From Bdellovibrio sp. KM01 (GTDB taxonomy: Bacteria; Bdellovibrionota; Bdellovibrionia; Bdellovibrionales; Bdellovibrionaceae), in contig NZ_CP058348.1 of assembly GCF_013752535.1 (NCBI RefSeq), forward strand, positions 1,612,001 to 1,676,000: a stretch of 64,000 nt of DNA, in the 5' to 3' direction. Below are positions 28,214 to 36,130 of the stretch, one piece after another. Every line of letters begins with the position of its first letter. The stretch's first letter is position 1. The notes below the pieces were generated by a model that searched no databases, had not been told where the DNA came from, and was given only the letters and a program-made list of their open reading frames with translations. The translations under genes and the position numbers were made by a program.

Positions 28214-29158
28214 TTGGCATTGTCGTGCACGATTCCTGGTAAGACTTTTTTGGTGGGCGAGTATTTAGCCCTCCATGGTGGACCGACCTTGTCGGCTCTG
28301 ACAAAGCCATGCTTTGAATTGATCGCACGCAAAGCCAACTACTCCGTCGAAGCCGGAGGGCAGGCAGGATCTTTGGGGAGCATTCATCCTGAATCTCCCG
28401 CTGGGAAATTCATTCTAGATCATTCCGATTATTTCAATAAATTCGACCTCCAATTCTCTGATCCTTATCAAGGCATGGGTGGCTTTGGTGCATCAACAGC
28501 TCAGTTTTTGGGAGCCTATGCTCTTTGGATGTATCAGGAATCTCATCAGATCGGGATGGAAGCTCCTTTTGATTTTAAGCATCTGCTTTCCGTATATCAA
28601 AAATATGCTTGGAACGGTCAGGGGACTCCACCAAGTGGAGCGGATCTGATTGCGCAAATGAAGGGGAGCATGTGCTTCTTTGAAAAGCGCAAAGGCTTGG
28701 TGTCGATCGCGGGTTGGCCGTTTGAGGATATGGAATTCCATTTGATCCATACGGGCAATAAAGTGGCGACGCATGAGCATTTGAAGAATTTAAAAGAATT
28801 TGATTCCAGTGCTCTGGAAAAAGCCGCGTATCAAGTTCAGGATGCCTTTGGCACGGCAAATTCGACTGAATTGCTTGTAGGGGTGAATGCCTATGCGAAA
28901 GCTTTGCAGGCTTTGGGATTCACTTGTGAACCGACGTTAAGGCTTTTGGCGGGCATTCGTGCTGTGCCAGGAGTTTTGGCGGCTAAAGGTTGCGGCGCTT
29001 TAGGTGCTGACGTTTTGTTTGTCTTTACTGAAAAAAATAAATCTGCTGCCTTGGAACAGTATTGTCATTCGGTGAATGTAAAGCTGGTGGCTTCGCACCG
29101 AAGTATTTCCCTGGGTCTTCAAGTTGCAGAACGCGCTGATGCTGTCGGTGTGGTTTAA
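28214..29158 (+). CDS. GHMP kinase, probable phosphomevalonate kinase
   Basis: 314 aa from TTG 28214, which follows GGAGG by 4 nt; TTG 28220 is an alternative. GHMP kinase features: the N-terminal IPGKTFLVGEYLALHGG, a glycine/serine phosphate loop YQGMGGFGASTAQF, and a C-terminal AAKGCGALGADVLFVF. Since mevalonate kinase and the decarboxylase are recognisable as the next genes, phosphorylation of mevalonate-5-phosphate is the step left to fill, so phosphomevalonate kinase is the best assignment. It diverges from the well-known enzymes of Gram-positive bacteria. Confidence 0.72.
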   Translation: MALSCTIPGKTFLVGEYLALHGGPTLSALTKPCFELIARKANYSVEAGGQAGSLGSIHPESPAGKFILDHSDYFNKFDLQFSDPYQGMGGFGASTAQFLGAYALWMYQESHQIGMEAPFDFKHLLSVYQKYAWNGQGTPPSGADLIAQMKGSMCFFEKRKGLVSIAGWPFEDMEFHLIHTGNKVATHEHLKNLKEFDSSALEKAAYQVQDAFGTANSTELLVGVNAYAKALQALGFTCEPTLRLLAGIRAVPGVLAAKGCGALGADVLFVFTEKNKSAALEQYCHSVNVKLVASHRSISLGLQVAERADAVGVV

Positions 29159-29170
29159 GGAAAATTAGTC

Positions 29171-30151
29171 ATGAATCAAGTTTTAGTCTCTGCTCCCTCA
29201 AATATCGCGCTGATCAAGTACATGGGTAAAATCGAAGGCACTGGTAATCAGCCGACGAATGCCTCTTTGTCTTATACCTTGGAAAACTTGCGCACGTTTG
29301 TGCGTTTGACCGAGATCGACGGTGGCGCGGATTTGTGGAAGCCTTTGATTCGTGAAGATCTTGAAAAAATCGATCTTTCAGAAAAAGGTCAGCAGCGCTT
29401 TCTAAAACATTTTGCGAATTTGAAATCAAGATGGGGAGTTCAAAAAAACTTCCTGGTGGAATCTGCGAATAACTTTCCCTCGGACTGTGGTCTGGCGAGT
29501 TCTGCTTCGAGCTTTGCCGCTTTGACTTTGGCGGCGGCAGAGATGTTTCAAAAACTAAATCCACAACCGTGGGGAGCTGATCTGAAAACTTTGTCAGAGC
29601 TTTCCCGTCAGGGGTCTGGTTCTTCTTGTCGTTCTTTGTTTTCTCCGTGGGCATTGTGGAAGCATGAATATGCTCAACCGATGAATTTGCCTGTTAAAAA
29701 CATGCATCACATTTGTGTGGTGGTGGAGGCTTCTAAAAAAGAGGTGTCTTCGTCTGAGGCTCACAAGCTTGTTACCACAAGTCCTCGTTTTGCAGGCCGT
29801 GTGGAGCGTGCAGAACTTCGTTTGGCTGATTTAAGTCAGGCTTTGCAATCGACGGATTGGCACATGGCCCGTCAAATCGTGTGGGATGAATTCATCGATA
29901 TGCACCGCTTATTTGAAACAAGTCAGCCGTCATTTAGCTATATGACGGATGCTTCGAAGCAAGTTTTGGAAGAATGCCAAAAGCTTTGGAATCGCTGGCA
30001 GGATGGACCGCTCGTGACAATGGATGCCGGTGCCAATGTGCACATGCTTTTCCGTCACGATCAGATCAAACGCTATTCTGAATACCGCGAACATTTCGGC
30101 AAACAGTTTAAGATTTTAGCTTTTGAAGGTGTGATTCCAGATGTCCACTAA
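29171..30151 (+). CDS. mvaD: Diphosphomevalonate decarboxylase
   Basis: 326 aa GHMP-fold enzyme. Signatures: SAPSNIALIKYMGK (usually ..IKYWGK, here Trp replaced by Met), SANNFPSDCGLASSASSFAAL (phosphate loop) and RQGSGSSCRSL. It makes isopentenyl diphosphate from mevalonate diphosphate with ATP. The Met for Trp change also occurs in some family members and need not impair activity. It overlaps the following kinase by 11 nt. Confidence 0.9.
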   Translation: MNQVLVSAPSNIALIKYMGKIEGTGNQPTNASLSYTLENLRTFVRLTEIDGGADLWKPLIREDLEKIDLSEKGQQRFLKHFANLKSRWGVQKNFLVESANNFPSDCGLASSASSFAALTLAAAEMFQKLNPQPWGADLKTLSELSRQGSGSSCRSLFSPWALWKHEYAQPMNLPVKNMHHICVVVEASKKEVSSSEAHKLVTTSPRFAGRVERAELRLADLSQALQSTDWHMARQIVWDEFIDMHRLFETSQPSFSYMTDASKQVLEECQKLWNRWQDGPLVTMDAGANVHMLFRHDQIKRYSEYREHFGKQFKILAFEGVIPDVH

Positions 30152-31028
30152 CTTTCAGTGTACTGCTTATGGAAAATGGATTTTGGCTGGCGAACACTCG
30201 GTGATTCGCGGCTATCCTTCATTGGTATTTCCAATTCCGTCACGAACTTTGGAATTGGAGTACAAAGCGGGTGATCATGCTTTGCAATTGGAGCTTCGTG
30301 GCGATCACGGGCAGGAGTTGCAATTATTGATTTGGGGAGTGCTGGAAAGAGCTTTCCAGTTAAAAGGTATTTCTCGTCAAAATTTGACAGGCACTTTGTA
30401 TATGGATTCTTCGTTGCCTGTGGGCGCGGGCATGGGGGCTTCGGCCGCTTTGTGCGTGGCTTTGACTCGTTGGTTGGGGCACCTGGGGTATGTCCAGGAA
30501 GCTGAATATTTTGATTTCGCACGCAATCTGGAAGATCTTTTCCACGGTGAAAGCAGTGGGATTGATATCGCTGTCGCTTTGTCGGGGGAGGGTTTGCGTT
30601 TTGTTCGTAACGGTGAACGTAAGCAAATCACGCCGAAATGGAAACCTCGTTGGTATATTTCCTATTCCGGTAAGCGTGGTGTGACGGTGGATGCCGTCAA
30701 TAAGGTGAAAGAACTTTTGGCGAAGCAACCTCCGAAAGGTCAGCAAATTGATTTGCATATGGCGAAAGCAGTCGAGACGGCTCAGGAGGCGCTGATGATG
30801 GATGAAGAGCAAGGACGTAAGGTCTTGGTTCAAGCCATTGAAATGGGTGCAGACTGCTTTGAGCAATGGGGTCTTAATGATGGGGCTCCGGCAAATCATA
30901 TTCAGTGGTTGCGCAATCAAGGTGCGATTGCGGTGAAGCCTACGGGTTCAGGTGGCGGAGGCTATGTGATTTCTTTGTGGGACAAAGAGCCAACAGCGGA
31001 AACTCTTAAAGAGCTTATTCCCTGTTAG
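30141..31028 (+). CDS. mvk: Mevalonate kinase
   Basis: 295 aa. GHMP kinase motifs: GKWILAGEHSVIRGYPSLVFP, LPVGAGMGASAALCVA (motif 2), HGESSGIDIAVAL and KPTGSGGGGYVISLW (motif 3). It phosphorylates mevalonate, the first kinase step. It is the last gene of the operon, with a strong terminator 27 nt downstream. Complete lower pathway from HMG-CoA to DMAPP is therefore encoded in one transcription unit. Confidence 0.9.
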   Translation: MSTNFQCTAYGKWILAGEHSVIRGYPSLVFPIPSRTLELEYKAGDHALQLELRGDHGQELQLLIWGVLERAFQLKGISRQNLTGTLYMDSSLPVGAGMGASAALCVALTRWLGHLGYVQEAEYFDFARNLEDLFHGESSGIDIAVALSGEGLRFVRNGERKQITPKWKPRWYISYSGKRGVTVDAVNKVKELLAKQPPKGQQIDLHMAKAVETAQEALMMDEEQGRKVLVQAIEMGADCFEQWGLNDGAPANHIQWLRNQGAIAVKPTGSGGGGYVISLWDKEPTAETLKELIPC

Positions 31029-31054
31029 TAGTTTAAATTTATATTCTCAATAAA

Positions 31055-31085
31055 AAAAAGCCTCTCGTTTTGCGAGAGGCTTTTT
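31055..31085 (+). terminator. terminator of the mevalonate operon
   Basis: 13-bp stem AAAAAGCCTCTCG (31055-31067) / CGAGAGGCTTTTT (31073-31085), 5-nt loop. Its A-rich left arm also makes it usable for the convergent minus-strand gene ending at 31111. Confidence 0.85.
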
Positions 31086-31110
31086 AGTTTTAACGGGAAT
31101 GAGTTGTTGG

Positions 31111-31875
31111 TTATTTGCAGATCGAAATGGCTTTCGTCGCTGCAACTATTTTTGCGTAAGGTGCATTTGTGGAACGTAGCACTGCCCAATAGCGTGCGCC
31201 ACCTTTCCAGCTGCCGCTGACTTGCCCAGCGATGCGAGCATCTTTGCCCATCCAGCGATTCAAGATGCGAATACCGCAGCTCAAATTTTTGTAAGGGTCG
31301 TGCAAGTCAGAAGTCGACTTCAATCCGCAGCCGTAGGCATTGCCACTTTCAACCGAAAGTTGTAAAAGGCCGGCGCTGATCACGTTGTTGCCTGAGCTGT
31401 CGTTAAAGTTTTCAGTGTAGTTCAGGTTCGTATTGAAACTGCTTTCGTACTTAGTCATCTGCGACAACAAGTAAACCCAGAAGTTTTTACGCTGATCGCG
31501 AGTCAAAGTATTGTATTTCGGGCAGAATGTCGTGCCATCTGCTGGAATAACATCCAGAAGATCGTCGCCCAAAACTTCAAGCTGAGTCATCACGTGAGCT
31601 GTCCAAAGCTTGCCATCTGTTTTTGCAGCTTCCCAAATAGGAGCTACCGCTAATGCACCCGGAGTCGGACTTGTCGTCGGCGTCGGCGTTACCGTTGGTG
31701 ACGGTGACGGTGAAGGGGTTGGTGTTGGATCAGGGGTCGAAATTCCGGAAGATGAATTATCATCGCCGGTCGTGCTAGAAAGTTGACTGGAGCTGAGGGA
31801 ACCATTGTTTCCGCAGGCAACCAGAAATCCCGAGATCAAAATAAAAATTGTTGTTTTTAGTTTCAATCTTGCCAT
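31111..31875 (-). CDS. Lipoprotein with lytic transglycosylase-like (SLT) domain
   Basis: 254 aa from ATG 31875 (clean signal MARLKLKTTIFILISGFLVAC, lipidated Cys21); an in-frame start 69 nt upstream is less likely. Residues 30-75 form a Ser/Thr/Pro linker with PTPSPSPSP-type repeats. The rest resembles an SLT domain: LLSQMTKYESSFN holds the candidate catalytic Glu, then SAGLLQLSVESG, CGIRILNRWM and GGARYWAVLR. Four or more cysteines could be paired. It likely cleaves peptidoglycan at the cell envelope; this is inferred from fold similarity. Confidence 0.7.
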   Translation of the reverse strand: MARLKLKTTIFILISGFLVACGNNGSLSSSQLSSTTGDDNSSSGISTPDPTPTPSPSPSPTVTPTPTTSPTPGALAVAPIWEAAKTDGKLWTAHVMTQLEVLGDDLLDVIPADGTTFCPKYNTLTRDQRKNFWVYLLSQMTKYESSFNTNLNYTENFNDSSGNNVISAGLLQLSVESGNAYGCGLKSTSDLHDPYKNLSCGIRILNRWMGKDARIAGQVSGSWKGGARYWAVLRSTNAPYAKIVAATKAISICK

Positions 31876-32034
31876 GGCAAACAGATCGGTCGCGGCCCGA
31901 AAAACCTTTACAGTTGCGGAAACTGTAAAAAATGTGAACGGCAATGAGTGGATTTTGAGACTAAAAATTAGACGCTAGTCGCGTGAAAAGCACGACTGGA
32001 GCGGGCTTCAGAGTGTTGACTCAGAGTGAATGCT

Positions 32035-33276
32035 CTAGTGAATATTCCGCAACGTCGAGTGAATATCCTGACGGAAAAGTCTCCAGACGGGAGGAAGGCT
32101 TGCAATCATCACGGCGAAAATTGCGAAGGCTCCTGTCACTAAAATCATCCACCACGGCCAATTGCTCGCAGTCGGAGCTGGCAGATTGCCTCCTGCTGTC
32201 GAGAGAATAATCGGATTCAGTATGAATTCTAACAGGGCTGCCAGTATGATGGCAGAAAAGCCCATCATCAGTCCTTCTGTTATTAATAGACCGGTTAGTT
32301 CTGCGCGAGAACGGCCCAGGGCGCGCAGGACTGCGAGCTCTACGGTACGACCTTCCATGCGCGTGTAAAACACCGCCAGCACCGTGAGAGTGCTTGTTAA
32401 AAGTAAAATGCCCACAATCAAAAGCTGCAGAGTTTGATTTGAGCCTGACAGTTCTTGAAGACGAGTTTTTTCTTGTTCGACAAAGGCTATTTGCGAGACG
32501 GTTCGTTGATTGATCAGGCTCGCTAACGAATCCTGTCCATCAGGCGAGATGTTTAATATGAAATAACTAAGAACTCGGGGTCCCCAGATGGTTTGATACC
32601 CCGGGGTGGCAGCAACAGCTGCCTGCGCTGTTGTCAAATTCGTAAAGATTCCTTTGTCCCAGGATTTACCCGTAGGTTTTAGGATGCCGGTGATTTTTAA
32701 AGGAAACGCGGCACTGGCAATATTCGATCCATAGATTTCGGCGTGAGTGTAAATATTCTGCCCAACCGTGAGTGACTGAGAGTGCGCGACTTGCGAGCCG
32801 ATCAATGCTTCTCCGGGATTTTGTGGAAACTGACCATCCTGAAGCTGAGGAGCGGAATCAGAAGGCGTCATCGAAAGTAAAGATTCATCAGTCCCGACCA
32901 ATTTAAAATCTTTGTATTTCCCAAAAAACAACAGGGGCGTGATGTGAGATACGGTGAATCCATTTTGAAACTTTGATTGGTCTTCGAAAGAAATATCTTT
33001 CTTCGCCTTCAAAGTTTCGTAAAGATTTTGGGGAATATAATTTGGAACCTCGCCCTCAAAATTAAGAGCTCCCAAAAGAATATCAATTCCCCCGGATTTC
33101 GCACCCACGATGGCATCGCCTTGTGGTGCCAAAGTATCAAAACGCGAGTGAGAGAGAACTTCGAGTTTCAGCAGGACCGTAACCGCTGCAATGGCAATGG
33201 CCAAGGATAAGACTGTGATCGCCGAAGTTAGAAGGTGCCGTTTGAGATAAAGATAGGAAAGTCGCAATAAACTCAT
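32035..33276 (-). CDS. ABC transporter permease, FtsX/MacB/LolCE-type
   Basis: 413 aa. One N-terminal transmembrane helix (LTSAITVLSLAIAIAAVTVLL), a periplasmic domain of about 220 residues, then three C-terminal helices (LLIVGILLLTSTLTVLAVFY, LLITEGLMMGFSAIILAALL, WWMILVTGAFAIFAVMIASL). The ELAVLRALGRSRAEL coupling helix is typical of the FtsX-like permease family. Four-segment permeases of this type act mechanically on lipoproteins or extrude substrates. Start overlaps the ATPase gene stop by 4 nt. Confidence 0.85.
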   Translation of the reverse strand: MSLLRLSYLYLKRHLLTSAITVLSLAIAIAAVTVLLKLEVLSHSRFDTLAPQGDAIVGAKSGGIDILLGALNFEGEVPNYIPQNLYETLKAKKDISFEDQSKFQNGFTVSHITPLLFFGKYKDFKLVGTDESLLSMTPSDSAPQLQDGQFPQNPGEALIGSQVAHSQSLTVGQNIYTHAEIYGSNIASAAFPLKITGILKPTGKSWDKGIFTNLTTAQAAVAATPGYQTIWGPRVLSYFILNISPDGQDSLASLINQRTVSQIAFVEQEKTRLQELSGSNQTLQLLIVGILLLTSTLTVLAVFYTRMEGRTVELAVLRALGRSRAELTGLLITEGLMMGFSAIILAALLEFILNPIILSTAGGNLPAPTASNWPWWMILVTGAFAIFAVMIASLPPVWRLFRQDIHSTLRNIH

Positions 33277-33878
33277 TTCACGATCTCCCTCATATCTAGA
33301 ATGCGGGTGAAGTATTTTTCGACGCGGTGATCATGGCTGACCATAATCACGGACGGATGGTGCGAGCCCTCGATTAAAAGCTTCATTACTTGTTCAGCGT
33401 TTTTATCATCCAGACTGGAAGTGGGTTCGTCGGCCAAGATATTCGCGGGTTTTAAACCCAAGGCACGGGCGACGGCGATTCTTTGTTGTTCACCCAGGCT
33501 CATGCTTTGTGTGCGGCTAAAGGATTTGTCTTTCAAGCCTACGGCGCTGAGCATTTCCAAAGCGGCGTTTTTATTTAAGCCTACCAGTTCCAAATTTTCT
33601 GTCGCAGTTAAATAGGGCAGGAGATTTAGATTCTGAAAAATTAGCGACATGTTCTCTTTGCGAAGTTGGCTGATTTTACTTTCTGAAAGTTTCGCCAGGG
33701 ATTCTCCATCCCAAAAAATCTCACCGAAGTGGGGAGTGTAAAGTCCCGCCAGCAGATGCAAAAGTGTTGTCTTGCCAGTACCACTGGGACCTTTGATCAA
33801 AACTCTCTCGTGACTCGCGATGGTCAGTTCAGGCAGTTTGAAAAATGGCGTGATGATATTCTGCAGACGAATTTCCAT
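33273..33878 (-). CDS. ABC transporter ATP-binding protein, LolD-like
   Basis: 201 aa stand-alone ATPase. Walker A GPSGTGKTT, Q-loop region ENMSLIFQNLNLLPYL, signature MSLGEQQRIAVARAL, Walker B ANILADEPTSSLD, and His switch in MVSHDH. It pairs with the downstream FtsX-like permease. The same ATPase class serves LolCDE and MacAB. No membrane-fusion partner lies next to it. Confidence 0.9.
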   Translation of the reverse strand: MEIRLQNIITPFFKLPELTIASHERVLIKGPSGTGKTTLLHLLAGLYTPHFGEIFWDGESLAKLSESKISQLRKENMSLIFQNLNLLPYLTATENLELVGLNKNAALEMLSAVGLKDKSFSRTQSMSLGEQQRIAVARALGLKPANILADEPTSSLDDKNAEQVMKLLIEGSHHPSVIMVSHDHRVEKYFTRILDMREIVK

Positions 33879-33898
33879 AGCCCTATGCTATGCGTGGG

Positions 33899-34609
33899 TT
33901 ACTTCAAGTTCAAATAATACTTACGCTCTTTCTCGGGGAATTTTTCAATAGCATAACGAAGCATCGTGCGCGGCATTTGGGTCGCGTATTTATCCAAGAA
34001 TTTTCTCTCGGCTTTGGCGTCACGATTTCCCACTTCACGTAGCATCCAGCCGACTGCTTTGTGAATCAGATCGTGTTCATCGTGTAAAAGGACTTCCGCG
34101 ATTTTGAAAGTGTCGGCAAAGTCTTTTTGGCGCAGGAAATAGAACGTCGACATGATCGCAATTCTTCGCTCCCACAGATTTTTTGATTTCGCGTATTTGA
34201 ACAGAATCGCGCGGTCTCTTTCAAACAAGTAAGGCCCCAAAACAGCCGGGGCAATGGTGTCCACCAAGTCCCAGTTATTGATGCCTTTCCTATGTTTAAT
34301 TAAGAACTTAAAAATGCGGGTTTGGCCGGTGGCATTTTCCTTAGGAAACCTCTGTGACAGAACTAGTAAGGAAATGAGTCGCTCCTCATGAATCGGGGAT
34401 TGGAGTAGCGTTGCAAGCTCTGAGAAAGGTAAGTCCTTGAAAGTCTTGGCAAGATTGCGGCTTTGGCCCACAGTAAGCCCCAAAAAGACGTCGCCTTCAG
34501 CATATTGTCCCGGGCCGGTTTTAAAGAATCTCTGTAATACAGGCACCCGTGTTTTGCTTTGCAGGCGCCGAATTTCTTTTTGTATTGTCATGATTTGATC
34601 ATAATCCAT
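33899..34609 (-). CDS. DNA alkylation repair protein, AlkD-like HEAT-repeat glycosylase
   Basis: 236 aa from ATG 34609 (an in-frame start 39 nt upstream is possible). All-alpha HEAT-like repeats with AlkD-type segments: FFKTGPGQYAEGDVFLGL, LLQSPIHEERLISLLVL, NNWDLVDTIAP (Trp-Asp pair in the active site), LWERRIAIMST and HKAVGWMLREVG. The family removes bulky or positively charged N-alkyl purines without base flipping. Divergent from the downstream Cys-rich gene on the plus strand. Confidence 0.87.
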   Translation of the reverse strand: MDYDQIMTIQKEIRRLQSKTRVPVLQRFFKTGPGQYAEGDVFLGLTVGQSRNLAKTFKDLPFSELATLLQSPIHEERLISLLVLSQRFPKENATGQTRIFKFLIKHRKGINNWDLVDTIAPAVLGPYLFERDRAILFKYAKSKNLWERRIAIMSTFYFLRQKDFADTFKIAEVLLHDEHDLIHKAVGWMLREVGNRDAKAERKFLDKYATQMPRTMLRYAIEKFPEKERKYYLNLK

Positions 34610-34651
34610 TTTAATCACCCGCGTCGATGGCGTTTTGATAAACAACAACGC

Positions 34652-34680
34652 TTGATTGGAGTCATGGTCTTCATTAGGAT
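34652..34680 (+). promoter_or_regulatory. possible promoter for the first Cys-rich gene
   Basis: TTGATT (34652-34657), 17-nt spacer, TAGGAT (34675-34680). Gives a leader of about 43 nt with CAGGAG before ATG 34730. Confidence 0.4.
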
Positions 34681-34729
34681 GCGCCTCTATTCTTTAACAA
34701 ATTTGAATACTAAAAAACAGGAGAACAAA

Positions 34730-35344
34730 ATGAAAAAGTTTATGATGATGCTTTTGTCTTTGAGCTTTGTTGGTACGACAGCAATGGCGTTCGAAGGTGC
34801 ATTCGTTCCTAATGAAGATGGCGCAACAGTTCAACCATTGAGAGGCATTTGCCCGGCTAAACCAGTTAAAAATGGTAACTACTGTAAACCAGTTGGCAAC
34901 TCTTGCCCATCTGGCTACGACCAATTTGCAAAACTTTGCTGGGGTGGTTGGAAAAAAGGATTCTACAAATGTGGTATCTCTTGTAAACCTAAAGAACAAT
35001 GCGGTTGGAACCCACACGGTGACTACCGTTGCGGTAACCCAGGTTACGGTCCAAACCCTGGTCATCACTTCTCTGCGATCTCTGGCGTTTTGAAATTGAA
35101 TGAAGAAGGCGCAGTTGAATTGAAAGCTGCTAAAAACATCTGTGAAGTTCAAGGTTCTGTTCATGGTGACAACGATCATTGGACAGTTTGCCGTCCCGCT
35201 GACGGTGTGAACTGTGCTCCGGGTTACAAACGTATGAATAAATACTGCATTGGTAACTGGAAAAAACCTTTGTACCGTTGTGGTTATGTTTGCGAAAAAT
35301 CTCGCAATGCTAACGACGATGGCAACGGTGGCGGCATTAACTAG
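34730..35344 (+). CDS. Secreted Cys-rich protein, CWGGWK family, copy 1
   Basis: 204 aa. Signal peptide to about residue 20 (LSLSFVGTTAMAFEG). Two tandem modules. First (about 38-103): YCKPVGNSCPSGYDQFAK, LCWGGWKKGFYKCGISC, then CGWNPHGDYRC, eight cysteines. Second (about 140-192): VCRPADGVNCAPGYKRMN, YCIGNWKKPLYRCGYVC, six cysteines. Even cysteine numbers suggest disulfides. A Gly/Asn-rich tail ends the protein. No known family recognised. ATG 34730 follows CAGGAG; the frame open upstream is chance. Its terminator lies before copy 2. Confidence 0.8.
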   Translation: MKKFMMMLLSLSFVGTTAMAFEGAFVPNEDGATVQPLRGICPAKPVKNGNYCKPVGNSCPSGYDQFAKLCWGGWKKGFYKCGISCKPKEQCGWNPHGDYRCGNPGYGPNPGHHFSAISGVLKLNEEGAVELKAAKNICEVQGSVHGDNDHWTVCRPADGVNCAPGYKRMNKYCIGNWKKPLYRCGYVCEKSRNANDDGNGGGIN

Positions 35345-35358
35345 TTAGTTGAATTTTT

Positions 35359-35391
35359 AAGGCTCCCATTCTGGGGGCCTTTTTGTTTTTT
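35359..35391 (+). terminator. terminator after Cys-rich copy 1
   Basis: AAGGCTCCC (35359-35367) / GGGGGCCTT (35373-35381) with one G-U pair, then a run of T residues. It sits between the tandem paralogs. Confidence 0.75.
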
Positions 35392-35401
35392 CGGAGAAGA
35401 T

Positions 35402-35995
35402 ATGAAAAAAATGATGATGATGATTTTGTCTTTGGGATTTGTCGGTACAACAGCAATGGCTTTTGAAGGTGCTTTTGTTCCAGCTCTTGATGGCAACGCG
35501 AGCGTTCAACCTTTGAAAGGTACTTGCTCTGCGGAACCAACTCCAGGTGGCAACTATTGTAAACCAGTTGGCAACTCTTGCCCTGCAGGTTACGACCAGT
35601 TCGCAAAACTTTGCTGGGGTGGTTTGAAGAAGGGTTTCCACAAATGTGGTATCTCTTGTAAGCCAACATCCCAATGTTCATGGAACCACACTGGTGACTA
35701 CAGATGTTCTCGCAGTCTAGAACATGCTGGCGATCGCGCTCACAACTTGTCTGCCGTTTCAGGTGCTTTGCAATTGAATGCAGAAGGTGGCGTGGATCTT
35801 TTGAAAGCTAAAAGAACTTGTGAAGACATGGATCCAAGCGAAGCCTACGAAGGTCAAACTTGTACTCCAGCTGATGGCAACACTTGCTACGCTCCCTACA
35901 AGCGCATGGCTAAATACTGCTTTGGTGGTTGGAAACGCCCGTTGTACAAATGCGGTATCGTTTGCTCGGTTCCTCGTAAACCAACTCAAAACTAA
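35402..35995 (+). CDS. Secreted Cys-rich protein, CWGGWK family, copy 2
   Basis: 197 aa. Same two-module layout as copy 1 and clearly its tandem duplicate: signal MKKMMMMILSLGFVGTTAMA, module 1 NYCKPVGNSCPAGYDQFAK / LCWGGLKKGFHKCGISC / WNHTGDYRC, module 2 TCTPADGNTCYAPYKRMAK / YCFGGWKRPLYKCGIVC. The linker between modules has changed most, and the tail lacks the Gly/Asn run. Start is set by GGAGAAG 4 nt before ATG. Function unknown, probably exported. Confidence 0.8.
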   Translation: MKKMMMMILSLGFVGTTAMAFEGAFVPALDGNASVQPLKGTCSAEPTPGGNYCKPVGNSCPAGYDQFAKLCWGGLKKGFHKCGISCKPTSQCSWNHTGDYRCSRSLEHAGDRAHNLSAVSGALQLNAEGGVDLLKAKRTCEDMDPSEAYEGQTCTPADGNTCYAPYKRMAKYCFGGWKRPLYKCGIVCSVPRKPTQN

Positions 35996-36040
35996 GATCG
36001 TTTGATCTTTAGTTTAAAGGCTCCGTTCCCGGAGTCCATG

Positions 36041-36072
36041 AAGCCTGTTCAGAAATGAATGGGCTTTTTAAA
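36041..36072 (+). terminator. terminator after Cys-rich copy 2
   Basis: AAGCCTGTTC (36041-36050) / GAATGGGCTT (36057-36066) with two G-U pairs and a T-rich 3' side. Confidence 0.6.
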
Positions 36073-36130
36073 TTTCGCAAGGGCACGGAGTGTGGCCCTT
36101 TGAACAAACTCACCTAATAGAACGAATCTA

